A stretch of DNA of 51,220 nt from Acidobacteriota bacterium. GTDB lineage: Bacteria; Acidobacteriota; Vicinamibacteria; Marinacidobacterales; Marinacidobacteraceae. Both the position numbers and the translations under genes were made by a program. Where the stretch lies: positions 1 to 51,220 of the forward strand of contig JAJEAO010000027.1 of the NCBI GenBank assembly GCA_022822745.1. The letters run 5' to 3'. Position 1 is the stretch's first letter, and every line of letters starts with the position of its first letter. Positions 30,522-41,264 of the stretch are shown one piece after another. The notes beneath the pieces are model-generated. The model did not search any database. It had not been told where the DNA came from and was given only the letters and a program-made list of their open reading frames with translations.

Positions 30522-30972
30522 CGGGACGGATGCTCCCCGAGGGGGGCGACGCGCCCGCCCGCTCGAGCGCGATGCGGAATCCGGATTCGAGGGATATCCA
30601 CCGGGCCTCTCCGATCCCCCGGCGAGCGATCAGCACCAGGTCCCCGGCCGGCCGCCACGGCGCCCGGCGATACAGCTCTCGCAGCCGTCGCTTCGCCCGC
30701 GCCCTCGCCACGGCTCCTCCGACGCGGCGGCTCGCCACGACGCCCAGACGGCCCCGGGCGCGCTCGCCGTCCTCTTCCCGCGGCAGGAGGAAGGCGAGCA
30801 CCCAGCGGGATCCCCCTCGCGATCCCCGATCCATCACCCTCCGGAAGTCGGGTGACTTCCGGAGCCGCTGCTCCCGCCGGAGGCGCTGGTCCGACGACCG
30901 AAAGACCGCTATGGCCCGTCGGTCACGCCTCCGGGGCCGCCAGCGGCCGCGACCCGGCCGCGACCGACTCAG
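30505..30972 (-). CDS. rnpA: Ribonuclease P protein component
   Basis: The RnpA core is clear: [16 protein letters not shown], then [29 protein letters not shown] with the RNR-type basic helix, and DLVLIARRG. It binds the RNA subunit and helps process tRNA 5' ends. There is no ATG, GTG or TTG between the rpmH stop and the core in this frame; the only useful codon is a CTG at 30972 that overlaps the rpmH stop as CTGA, so I place the start there with low certainty (155 residues). The 3' end is also odd: a run of six G at 30541-30546 (C on the coding strand) and an open second frame suggest a longer protein after a frameshift. Confidence 0.88.
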   Translation of the reverse strand: MSRSRPGRGRWRPRRRDRRAIAVFRSSDQRLRREQRLRKSPDFRRVMDRGSRGGSRWVLAFLLPREEDGERARGRLGVVASRRVGGAVARARAKRRLRELYRRAPWRPAGDLVLIARRGIGEARWISLESGFRIALERAGASPPSGSIRPGSRTP

Positions 30973-31103
30973 ACCGTGAGCCGCCGGCGCCCCCGACGAC
31001 GGCGGCGGGCCAGCACCCGACGCCCTCCGGGCGCTTTCATCCGGGCGCGAAACCCGTGCTTCCGCTTTCTCCGCCGTCGGTTCGGCTGAAATGTTCTCTT
31101 CAT
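30969..31103 (-). CDS. rpmH: 50S ribosomal protein L34
   Basis: The 44-residue protein is a standard L34: [20 protein letters not shown] with a basic remainder ending RRLTV. Its ATG has a GGAG about 10 bases upstream. It is the first gene of the minus-strand arm leaving the origin, and its stop overlaps the proposed rnpA start. A promoter is expected in the gap to dnaA. Confidence 0.97.
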   Translation of the reverse strand: MKRTFQPNRRRRKRKHGFRARMKAPGGRRVLARRRRRGRRRLTV

Positions 31104-31564
31104 GAAACCGGTCGCTCCAACCCGATGAAAAATGACGGTTCCGCAATCCGGGGGCAAGACAGCGACGGTCTCGGCGCGCGGACTCGCGGGAAACGGAACA
31201 GGTTATCGGGACTGTGGCGGATCGGTCAAGAGCATCGCGGCTCGGGCGCGGTTTCGCAACGGAGACACGGATTTCGGGTTGTGGAAACGTCCCAGGGGCC
31301 GTCCCCCGAGATCGCCGTGAATCGTTGGTACGCCCGAAAACGGGCCGATTTCGGGGCCGCAGACCCAATCCGCTGCCGGAACATGAATTTGGGATGAACG
31401 GCGCCGCCCCCCCGGAATCGCGGGGCTCCGGTCGCATCCGGGGGCCGCTAGATTTCCCCTTGGCGGGTGGCGAAATCCTCGATCGGGGGCTGCCATCCGA
31501 TCCGGCGTTCCCCCCGCCGGGCGCCCGGAGACACCGACTGTCCCCGCCTTTCCCCACCCCGTCC
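31104..31564. other. rpmH-dnaA intergenic region, candidate oriC
   Basis: This 461-base gap lies at the point where transcription diverges. It should carry the promoters of rpmH and dnaA and possibly the origin. It contains only one near-match to a DnaA box (31280-31288) and no marked AT-rich unwinding element apart from short A/T patches near 31130-31145 and 31380-31395. An ATG at 31394 is in frame with dnaA and would lengthen DnaA by 57 residues of poor quality. Confidence 0.5.
31280..31288 (-). promoter_or_regulatory. DnaA-box-like site
   Basis: TGTGGAAAC here reads GTTTCCACA on the minus strand, one mismatch from TTWTNCACA. It is the best match in the gap, but a single site is weak evidence. 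Confidence 0.35.
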
Positions 31565-32926
31565 TTGACCCGAACCACCACCAGGCCCCGTCCATCGCGC
31601 CGTTCCCGCCTCTGGGCGGACGCGCTCGATCGCCTCCGGACCCGCATTCCCGAACGCGAGTTCCGCACCTGGATCGAACCGGCCCGGTGGCTCGGCGACG
31701 AGGGGGGCGAAGCGCGGCTCCAGGTTCCGAACCCGGTCTTCGCGGCCCACCTCGAAGGACGCTACGAGAACGCCATCCTCGAAGCCCTCCATCAGGCGGG
31801 GAGCGACGCCGTGGCCGTGCTCTGCCTGGTGCGCCGGAACCGGAAGTCCGAGCCTCCAGCCGACGGACCGGAGCACCCCCGCGCCTCGACTCGCAGCGAG
31901 CCGCTCTCGCCCGACTTCACGTTCGAGACGTTCGTCACCGGCGCGCGAAACCGGTGTGCGCGGGAGGCCGCGCTGGCGGTGAGCGATCCCGGGGCGGTCA
32001 ATACTCCGTTCACCCCCCTTCTCGTGTACGGCGGCATCGGGGTCGGCAAGACCCACCTCCTCCAGTCCATCGCCTGGAGGCTCCGCAAGGGCGGCCCGGA
32101 GAGTCGGGTGCTCTACACCCGCGGGGAGTCCTTCGGGCGACAGGTCGTCCGGGCGGTGCGAACGAACCAGCTCTACCCCTTCCGCGAGGCCTGCCAGCGG
32201 CTGGAGGCCCTGGTCGTGGACGATCTCGAGTTCCTCGCCGGGCTGGATCGCTTCAGCCGTTCGGCGGAGGAGTTCTTCCATGCGGTCACGGGGCTCGCGG
32301 AGCGGGGGGCGCCGGTCGTGATCTCCGCGACCTCCCATCCCCGGGACATCGAGAACCTGGATCCGCGGATTCGCAGCCGCCTCGAGAGCGGCCTCGTCAC
32401 CGACATCGGGCTGCCCGACCGAGCGACCCGGGTCCGGATCGTGGAACGCAAGGCGGCGCGCCGCGCTGTCGTCCTTCCCGACGGCGCCGCCGAGAAGATC
32501 GCCGACCGCCTCCGGGAGGGCCCCCGCGATCTCGAGAGCGCCCTGTCCCGGATCGTCACCCTGGCGCGCGCCGAGCGCGCGTCCGCGATCTCCGTGGAAC
32601 TCGTGGAGCGAATCCTCGAGCAGACGCCGCTCCCGGCGGTCCGCCAGACCGGACTCCCCGAAGTCATCGGGGCGATCGCCACGGCTTTCGGCGTCCCCCC
32701 CGTCCGCCTCGTCGGGCGCTACCGCGGCCACGAAGTCTCTCTCGCCCGCCATGTCGGGATGTACGTGGCGCGAGAGGTCACCGGTCGGACTCTCAGCGAG
32801 ATCGGGCGCGCCTTCCGACGCAAGCACTCCACGATCCTCTACGGCATCAATCGGGTCAAGCGCCAGCGAGCCCGGGATCCCGGGCTCGACCGCCTCGTCG
32901 AACGCCTGATCCGGCGGCTGCGCTGA
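31565..32926 (+). CDS. dnaA: Chromosomal replication initiator DnaA
   Basis: 453 residues from a TTG start. Domain I begins WADALDRLRTRIPEREFRTWIEPARW. Domain III holds the P-loop GGIGVGKTHLLQSI near residue 156, Walker B VVDDLEFLAG and the sensor/arginine region DPRIRSRLESGL. Domain IV ends LSEIGRAFRRKHSTILYGINRV. The usual box-reading motif there is GGRDHTTV; here it is RRKHSTI, one residue shorter and with Lys in place of Asp. The linker domain II is short. The TTG lacks a strong ribosome-binding site; an upstream ATG (31394) is the alternative. Confidence 0.95.
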   Translation: MTRTTTRPRPSRRSRLWADALDRLRTRIPEREFRTWIEPARWLGDEGGEARLQVPNPVFAAHLEGRYENAILEALHQAGSDAVAVLCLVRRNRKSEPPADGPEHPRASTRSEPLSPDFTFETFVTGARNRCAREAALAVSDPGAVNTPFTPLLVYGGIGVGKTHLLQSIAWRLRKGGPESRVLYTRGESFGRQVVRAVRTNQLYPFREACQRLEALVVDDLEFLAGLDRFSRSAEEFFHAVTGLAERGAPVVISATSHPRDIENLDPRIRSRLESGLVTDIGLPDRATRVRIVERKAARRAVVLPDGAAEKIADRLREGPRDLESALSRIVTLARAERASAISVELVERILEQTPLPAVRQTGLPEVIGAIATAFGVPPVRLVGRYRGHEVSLARHVGMYVAREVTGRTLSEIGRAFRRKHSTILYGINRVKRQRARDPGLDRLVERLIRRLR

Positions 32927-33415
32927 AGCCCGGAGTCTCTCGCATCCCCGGCGGATCGCCCACCCGTGGCGGGGGCGGCCCGTCGGAAGACCGGGTGGAC
33001 CGGTCGCGTGGCCGTTCTCCCGACCGGATTCGGCGGGATGGGGTCGGCTTCCCCGGCAGCGCTCCCCCTGTCGAAAACCCGTCGAAAACCGGTAAGCGGC
33101 GCGGGGAACCCTGTCAGCCGTCGAAGCGGCTCTCGCCAGCCGGGTGAGGGCCGGTCCCGGCGTCTTCCGGCCCGGTCCCTCCCCCGAGATGCCGCGAACA
33201 ATCCGTTGCCCGAACACTTCGTCAGGAAAATCAGCGGTTTGGGTCTGACTTCGGACACTTTCGACAGACATCCATATGGGCTATAATTCGCCGATCCCGA
33301 GCAGCTTCATCTCCACGAATCGAGCGGGATTCATTCCCCTCTGGTATGGCCCGGGGACAGGTCGGGTACGGGGTGTTCCGTTCCCCGCTTCGGGTTTCCT
33401 TCCCGCAGAGCGCCC
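32927..33415. other. dnaA-dnaN intergenic region, second oriC candidate
   Basis: The 489-base gap has a GC-rich first half and a relatively AT-rich end (about 33190-33310). GTCGAAAACC occurs twice close together (about 33069-33090), and the related CTTTCGACA occurs in the other direction at 33258-33266. These resemble TTTTCGACA rather than the standard TTATCCACA. A sigma70-like promoter for dnaN lies at 33260-33287. I see no gene. Confidence 0.5.
33260..33287 (+). promoter_or_regulatory. Probable sigma70-type promoter of dnaN
   Basis: A perfect -10 TATAAT at 33282-33287 follows a weak -35 TTCGAC (33260-33265) at 16-base spacing, about 130 bases before the dnaN ATG. In such a GC-rich sequence a perfect -10 is notable. 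The -35 overlaps one CTTTCGACA element, so a factor binding there could block the promoter. Confidence 0.55.
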
Positions 33416-34540
33416 ATGAACTTCACCATCGACCGCAAGGCCCTACTCGACGAACTGCACCTCTTCGCCGGGGTCGTGGACAGTCGGGGGACCGACCTCA
33501 CGTTTGCGAGCGTCACCTTCCGCAGCGTCGGCGACCAGTGCGAGCTCTCGGCGTCCGGAGGCGAGATCGGCCTCCGCTCCACCGTGCCCGCGGACTCCGA
33601 GGGCGAGGGGTTCCTGAGCGTTCCCGTGGGACGCCTCGCCGCCTGGCTCAAGGAAGTGCGGGGCGCCGAGGTCCTGCTCGAAGACGATGACGACTCCCGC
33701 GGCGTGCGTGGCCGTTGCGGCAAGGCCGTGGTCCGGATCCCCGGACGCGTCGGCGAGCCCCCGAAGATCGAAACGCCTCCCGACGAGCCGGTCGCCACCG
33801 TCGGCGCGAGCACGATGGCCACCCTGCTGGCCGCCGGTTCCTATGCGTTTCCGGACGGGCCGGATGCGCATCCGGGAAGCGCTGGCGCCCAGATCGAGGT
33901 GAGAAGCGGGGAAATCCGGGTCGTGTCGTCGGACCACTCCCGCCTGGCATTCTCCAGCGCGCGCGTCCTCGGCGCCGAGTCGGAGGAGGGCGACGCCACG
34001 CAGTCCTTCGGCATCTCCATGAAGACGGTCACGGAGCTGAAGCTGCTGTGCCGCGCCGGCGACAGATCCATGAAGTTCTTCAGCGCCGAGAACCATCTGT
34101 TCTTCGATTTCGGCCACCGGCTGCTCGTCTGTTCCCGTCTTTCCGACCGGTTGCCCGAGTACGAGCACGTGATCCCGAAGGAGTGTCCGATCCTGGGTCG
34201 AGTGGATCGCGCCGCCCTCCTCGCCGCCGTCCAGTCGGCGCTGCATTTCGCTCCCGGGGAGTGGCATCGGGCTCGTCTCGACATCAAGGACGATGCGCTC
34301 GACATCGAGGCGGACTCGGTCCTCGGGGAAGCGAACGCCACGGTCGAGTTCGCCGACGCCCGTGGCGGTTCCCTCTCGCTCCACGTCAACCTTGCGCATT
34401 TCCGCGATTTCGCCCGCAACGTTTCCTGCGAGTCCGCGGAGATCGGTTTCACCGGTCCCGATCGGCCCTTCCTGCTGCGTCCGGTGGACGAGGACGACAC
34501 CTTCACCCACTTCTGCGTGGGGATGCCGATCTCGCCGTAG
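33416..34540 (+). CDS. dnaN: DNA polymerase III beta subunit (sliding clamp)
   Basis: 374 residues with the three-domain clamp layout: MNFTIDRKALLDELHLFAGVV at the start, LAAGSYAFPDG at the start of domain 2 and RVDRAALLAAVQSALHF in domain 3; the C terminus VGMPISP replaces the usual MPMRL-type end. The ring holds the replicase on DNA. No recF follows; gyrB begins 72 bases later. Confidence 0.95.
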   Translation: MNFTIDRKALLDELHLFAGVVDSRGTDLTFASVTFRSVGDQCELSASGGEIGLRSTVPADSEGEGFLSVPVGRLAAWLKEVRGAEVLLEDDDDSRGVRGRCGKAVVRIPGRVGEPPKIETPPDEPVATVGASTMATLLAAGSYAFPDGPDAHPGSAGAQIEVRSGEIRVVSSDHSRLAFSSARVLGAESEEGDATQSFGISMKTVTELKLLCRAGDRSMKFFSAENHLFFDFGHRLLVCSRLSDRLPEYEHVIPKECPILGRVDRAALLAAVQSALHFAPGEWHRARLDIKDDALDIEADSVLGEANATVEFADARGGSLSLHVNLAHFRDFARNVSCESAEIGFTGPDRPFLLRPVDEDDTFTHFCVGMPISP

Positions 34541-37087
<2,547 letters not shown>

Positions 37088-37098
37088 CCGGGTCCCCA

Positions 37099-37170
37099 AC
37101 CGGGAGAACCGGGGCCCCAACCGGGAGAACTGGCCCACCGCGAGAACTGGCCACCGGGAGAACTGGCCGC
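37099..37170. repeat. Degenerate ACCGGGAGAAC repeats between gyrB and gyrA
   Basis: Four copies of (A)CCGGGAGAACTGGCC-like units begin near 37099, 37120, 37137 and 37153, with spacings of 21, 17 and 16 bases. The last copy also forms a 7-bp hairpin with CTCCCGG at 37172-37178, and a second hairpin CGGGCGT/ACGCCCG (37191-37207) lies just before the gyrA ATG. These hairpins could slow or regulate gyrA expression. Confidence 0.7.
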
Positions 37171-37216
37171 TCTCCCGGGGAGCGCCGGCGCGGGCGTCTG
37201 ACGCCCGTCCACTCCG

Positions 37217-39856
37217 ATGACGGACGCCGACATGACCGCCGGCAACGGCGGCCTCCCGGATCCCGGCTCGCTCGGCGGGCGGGCGCGCTTCCGGCGCGTC
37301 GAGCACATCGAAGCCGAGATGAAGCAGTCCTACCTGGACTACGCCATGTCGGTGATCATCGGGCGGGCGCTCCCCGATGTGCGGGACGGGCTGAAGCCGG
37401 GACAGCGCCGGGTGCTGTACGCGATGTACCGGGAGGGCCTCCTGCCCTCGCGCGCGTGGTCGAAGTGCGCCGGGATCGTGGGCGAGGTGCTCAAGAAGTA
37501 CCACCCTCACGGCGACGGGGCGGTGTACGACACGCTCGTTCGGCTCGCCCAGGGCTTCAACCTGCGCCATCCCCTGATCGACGGGAAGGGGAACTTCGGG
37601 TCGGTGGACGGCGACCCCGCGGCCGCCTATCGCTACACCGAGGCCCGCCTGACGCGGTTCTCGACCTCGATGATGGAGGACATCGACCGGAACACGGTCG
37701 GGTTCGTCCCCAACTTCGACGGCCGCACGGTGGAGCCGCAGGTCCTTCCCACCGCCGTCCCGAACCTGCTGGTGAACGGCTCCGACGGGATCGCGGTGGG
37801 GATGGCGACCAAGATCCCGCCCCACAACCTGCGCGAAGTCACCGCGGGTCTGGTGTATCTCATCGAGAACCAGGAGGTCGAGGACGAGGAGCTGGAGATC
37901 GGCCTGCTCCAGCGTGTGCCCGGCCCGGACTTTCCCACGGGCGGGCGCATCCACGGGCGGCACGGGATCGTCTCCGCCTACCGCACCGGGCGAGGCGTCA
38001 TCCAGGTCCGGGCCGTCTGCGAGTTCGAGACGACGCGCACCGGCGGCGACCGGATCGCGGTCAGCGAGATTCCCTACCAGGTCAACAAGGCCCGGCTCAT
38101 CGAGAAGATCGCCGACCTGGTGAAGGACAAGCGAATCACCGGGATCTCCGATCTTCGCGACGAGTCGGACCGGCGCGGCATGAGGATCGTGATCGACCTG
38201 AAGCGCGGCGAGGAGCCGCAGGTCGTGCTGAACAACCTCTACCGGCACACCGCGCTCCAGAGTTCCTACGGGCTGAACCTGCTCGCCATCTCGGGAGGGC
38301 GTCCGCGGCGCTACTCGCTGCTCGCCATGCTGCGGGACTTCCTCGCGTTCCGACGGCAGGTCGTGCGCCGCCGGGTGCGGTTCGAGCTGAATCGGTGCGA
38401 GGAGCGGCTGCATCTCCTCGAGGGCCTCGCCGCCGCCGTGGACCGGCTGGACGAGGTGATCGAGTGGATCCGGAGCTCTCCCAACCCGGCGGCGGCCCGG
38501 GAGAAGCTCCAGCGCGAACTGCGTCCGCGGCGCCGCCACGTGGACCGGGAACTCCTCGAACGGGCGGGAGCGGGTCCGGACGGGCCGGGACTCACCGAGA
38601 TCCAGGCCCAGGCGATCCTCGACATGCGGCTCCAGCGGCTCACCCGGATGGAGCGGGAGAAGATCGAGAAGGAGATCGCCGGTCTGGAGGAGAAGATCCG
38701 CAATCTCTCGGGCATCCTGCGCAGCCCGGCGCGCATAGACGCCATCGTGCGCGAGGAGGCCGAGGCGGCAGCGAAGAAGTACGGCGACGATCGCCGGACC
38801 GAGATCGCCGACGAGGCGTCCGACCTCACGATCGAGGAGCTGATCCCGGTCGAGGACATCGTGATCTCGGTGACCCAGGCCGGCTACATCAAGCGGACCC
38901 CGCTGGACGACTACCGGGCCCAGTCCAGGGGCGGCAAGGGGCACTCGGGCGCCGGGATCCGCGAGGGGGACGCGATCCGGGATCTCATCGTCGGCAGCAC
39001 CCATTCGAGCCTCCTGTTCCTCACCGACGAGGGCGTGGCCTACCGCCTCAAGGGCTACGAGCTGCCCGAGGGTTCGAAGGCGGCCCGCGGACGGGCCATC
39101 GTGAACCTCCTCCAGCTCCCGACCGAGCGAAAGATCGTGGCGGTCCTGCCGCTGCCGGAAGGCGTGGAGAGCGGGAAGGGGACCGAGGGGCTGTTCCTGC
39201 TCACCGCCACCCGGAACGGCCTGGTGAAGCGGACGCGGTTCGAGCTCTACGCGAATCTCCGCGCCACCGGCCTCCGGGCCGTCCTGGTCCGCGAAGGGGA
39301 CGAACTCCTTGCCGCCGCGCTCACTCGCGGTTCCGCTCACGTCATCCTCGCGACCCGGAACGGCTACGCGATTCGATTCCCCGAAAACGAGGCGCGACCC
39401 ATGGGACGGGTCTCCGGCGGGGTCAAGGGGATCCACCTTCGTCGCCGGGACGCGGTCGTCAGCCTGGTCGTGGTGGAAGAGGACGATGCTTCCTCCGGGT
39501 CGCTGCTCGTGGTCACGCGTCTCGGCTACGGGAAGAAGAGCCAGCTCGGCGAGTATCGGCTGCAGGGGCGCGGCGGGCAGGGGCTCCGGAACATCAACAG
39601 GGACGGACGCCGGCGGAACGGGCCGGTGGTGGCCACGGTGTGGGTCCGTTCCGGCGACGAACTCCTTCTGATCACCGCCGGGGGCAAGGCGGTTCGCACC
39701 CGCGCCGACGACTTCCGCGGCGTCGGTCGGAACACCATGGGAAACCTGGCGCTGCGGGTGCGGCCGGGAGACGAAGTGGTCGCGGTGTCCCGGATTCCCG
39801 AGGCCGAGGCGAAGGACGGGGGCGATCCGTCCGGGAACGGCGCGGTGAGTGAGTGA
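37217..39856 (+). CDS. gyrA: DNA gyrase subunit A
   Basis: 879 residues. The start ATG gives about 30 extra residues before the conserved [36 protein letters not shown]. The catalytic tyrosine lies in [11 protein letters not shown]. The GyrA box [11 protein letters not shown] in the C-terminal beta-pinwheel marks it as gyrase and not Topo IV. In the quinolone region the sequence is [11 protein letters not shown]: glycine (G101) stands where Escherichia coli has Ser83; the acidic partner (D105, E. coli Asp87) is kept. The stop overlaps a GTG but the next real start is further on. Confidence 0.97.
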   Translation: MTDADMTAGNGGLPDPGSLGGRARFRRVEHIEAEMKQSYLDYAMSVIIGRALPDVRDGLKPGQRRVLYAMYREGLLPSRAWSKCAGIVGEVLKKYHPHGDGAVYDTLVRLAQGFNLRHPLIDGKGNFGSVDGDPAAAYRYTEARLTRFSTSMMEDIDRNTVGFVPNFDGRTVEPQVLPTAVPNLLVNGSDGIAVGMATKIPPHNLREVTAGLVYLIENQEVEDEELEIGLLQRVPGPDFPTGGRIHGRHGIVSAYRTGRGVIQVRAVCEFETTRTGGDRIAVSEIPYQVNKARLIEKIADLVKDKRITGISDLRDESDRRGMRIVIDLKRGEEPQVVLNNLYRHTALQSSYGLNLLAISGGRPRRYSLLAMLRDFLAFRRQVVRRRVRFELNRCEERLHLLEGLAAAVDRLDEVIEWIRSSPNPAAAREKLQRELRPRRRHVDRELLERAGAGPDGPGLTEIQAQAILDMRLQRLTRMEREKIEKEIAGLEEKIRNLSGILRSPARIDAIVREEAEAAAKKYGDDRRTEIADEASDLTIEELIPVEDIVISVTQAGYIKRTPLDDYRAQSRGGKGHSGAGIREGDAIRDLIVGSTHSSLLFLTDEGVAYRLKGYELPEGSKAARGRAIVNLLQLPTERKIVAVLPLPEGVESGKGTEGLFLLTATRNGLVKRTRFELYANLRATGLRAVLVREGDELLAAALTRGSAHVILATRNGYAIRFPENEARPMGRVSGGVKGIHLRRRDAVVSLVVVEEDDASSGSLLVVTRLGYGKKSQLGEYRLQGRGGQGLRNINRDGRRRNGPVVATVWVRSGDELLLITAGGKAVRTRADDFRGVGRNTMGNLALRVRPGDEVVAVSRIPEAEAKDGGDPSGNGAVSE

Positions 39857-39952
39857 TGGACGAAGGGCCAGCGCGGTCGGTGGGGATGATGGACGAAGTG
39901 CCGGCGCAGTCAGTGGAGATGAATGGACGAGCGGCCGGCGCTGTCGGTCGGG
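39856..39952. repeat. Three degenerate 33-bp repeats after gyrA
   Basis: Units starting ATGGACGA begin at 39856, 39889 and 39923 (spacing 33 and 34) and run about 30 bases each, ending in GTCGGTGGGG-like sequence. The third leads into the GGAGGAAGG ribosome-binding site of the next gene. Confidence 0.75.
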
Positions 39953-39963
39953 GAGGAAGGATC

Positions 39964-40674
39964 ATGGGGATCGAACCGCGCGGGACGGGAGCAGCCGCCG
40001 TCCTCCTCGCCACCGCGTCGCTGTTCGCGGCGTGTTCGTCGGGGCCTCCGGAGGAGATCCTCCTCTCCCAGTTCTTCCGGGCCATCGCCCAGGGGGACCG
40101 AACGACGCTCGCGGCGGTCTCGCTCGTCCCCTTCCCTGCCGGGCTGCCGGTGTCCTGGGAGCTGATCGAAATCTCGGAGGAGACCACCGGTCCCTACCGG
40201 GTGCCCGGGCTCCGGGAGGAGGAGCAGCAGGCCACCCGCCGCCGGGACGACCAGTTCCAGGAGCTCTCCGCCTTCCGCAGCGCCAACCAGCAGGCGATCC
40301 GCGAAATCGCCGAGCGCCGCGGCGCCCGGCCCGACGCCGCCCTCTCCGGCCGCCTCGGTCGGATCGAAGCGGAGTGGGAATCCCACGGGGAGGAGCGCCG
40401 CGAGGCGCGGGAGGCGCTCGCCGAAGTCCAGATGACGCTCGACGAGGAACGACGCCGGGCGGAGCGCAGCCTGCTCCGGGAGGCGCCGGTGGACTACCTC
40501 ACCGGGCTCGTCACCGGCAAGGATCTGCTCGTCGAGGCCGACGGCGCGCGCTACCGGTTCACCCTGATCCGCTACGACCTGGTGAACCAGTTCGGGGAGG
40601 AGGTGCCGTCGCGGTGGCTGGTGGCGGCGATCGAAGCGATCGAAGCTGTCGAAGGCGCTTCCGTCGAGCCGTGA
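39964..40674 (+). CDS. Predicted lipoprotein with coiled coil
   Basis: The 236-residue protein has a lipoprotein signal (GTGAAAVLLATASLFAAC, lipobox cysteine), then SSGPPEEILLSQFFRAIAQGDRTTLAAVSLVPF. A long charged helix follows (EEEQQATRRRDDQFQELSAF through DEERRRAERSLL), and the C-terminal part has an alpha/beta strand set (ARYRFTLIRYDLVNQFG). ATG 39964 is chosen for its near-perfect GGAGGAAGG; an earlier GTG at 39853 that overlaps the gyrA stop would add 37 residues encoded by repeats and would hide the signal. No family is recognised. It overlaps pyrE as GTGA. Confidence 0.8.
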   Translation: MGIEPRGTGAAAVLLATASLFAACSSGPPEEILLSQFFRAIAQGDRTTLAAVSLVPFPAGLPVSWELIEISEETTGPYRVPGLREEEQQATRRRDDQFQELSAFRSANQQAIREIAERRGARPDAALSGRLGRIEAEWESHGEERREAREALAEVQMTLDEERRRAERSLLREAPVDYLTGLVTGKDLLVEADGARYRFTLIRYDLVNQFGEEVPSRWLVAAIEAIEAVEGASVEP

Positions 40675-41246
40675 GCCCGGTTTCCGATCGCGACCAGCTC
40701 GCGGCCATCCTCCGGCGGAACTCCTTGAAATACGGAGAGTTCAAGCTGGCTCACGGGGGCGTCTCGAAGGTCTATCTGGACGCCCGGCTGAGCATGATGC
40801 GGCCGGATGCGGTGGCGCTCGTCGGTCGGGTTCTCCTCGATGCGATCGACCGCTCCGGCTGGTCTCCGGTGGCGGCGGGCGGTCTCGCGACCGGCGCGGT
40901 CCCGCTCGCCACGGCGCTCGCCGGGGCCGCGGGGGAAGCGGGACGGGAGATCGCCGGGTTCTTCGTGCGCAAGAAGGAGAAGGCGCACGGCCGGGGGCGC
41001 CGCGTGGAAGGCGTCGAGCGTCCATCGGGACCGGCGGTCATCCTCGAGGACACCGCCACGACCGGACGTTCGACCCTGCTCGCCGTGGAAGCCGCCCGCG
41101 ACGCCGGCTTCGAGGTCGTCGGGGCGCTCACGCTGGTGGACCGCGAGATGGGAGCGGCCGGGCGGCTCGGATCCGCCGGAGTGCCCCTGAAGGCGGTCTT
41201 CCGTCTTCGGGATCTGACGGCGGGCGCCGATCGGGATCCGACATAG
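40671..41246 (+). CDS. pyrE: Orotate phosphoribosyltransferase
   Basis: 191 residues, GTG start overlapping the lipoprotein stop. The type I PRTase core shows NSLKYGEFKLAHGGVSKVYLDAR, GGLATGAVPLATAL and the PRPP loop AVILEDTATTGRSTL. It converts orotate plus PRPP to OMP in pyrimidine synthesis. The flexible catalytic loop includes RKKEKAHGRGRRVEG. Its end is 18 bases from the converging helicase gene. Confidence 0.93.
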   Translation: MSPVSDRDQLAAILRRNSLKYGEFKLAHGGVSKVYLDARLSMMRPDAVALVGRVLLDAIDRSGWSPVAAGGLATGAVPLATALAGAAGEAGREIAGFFVRKKEKAHGRGRRVEGVERPSGPAVILEDTATTGRSTLLAVEAARDAGFEVVGALTLVDREMGAAGRLGSAGVPLKAVFRLRDLTAGADRDPT

Positions 41247-41264
41247 ACCATCCCCGACCGCGGG

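Noticed and set aside
31394..31564. Upstream ATG (31394) as the dnaA start
   Set aside because: The added 57 residues are P/G/R-rich without similarity to DnaA domain I, which begins just after the TTG at 31565.
39853..39963. GTG at 39853 as start of the lipoprotein
   Set aside because: It would place repeat-encoded residues before the signal peptide, while ATG 39964 has a near-perfect ribosome-binding site.
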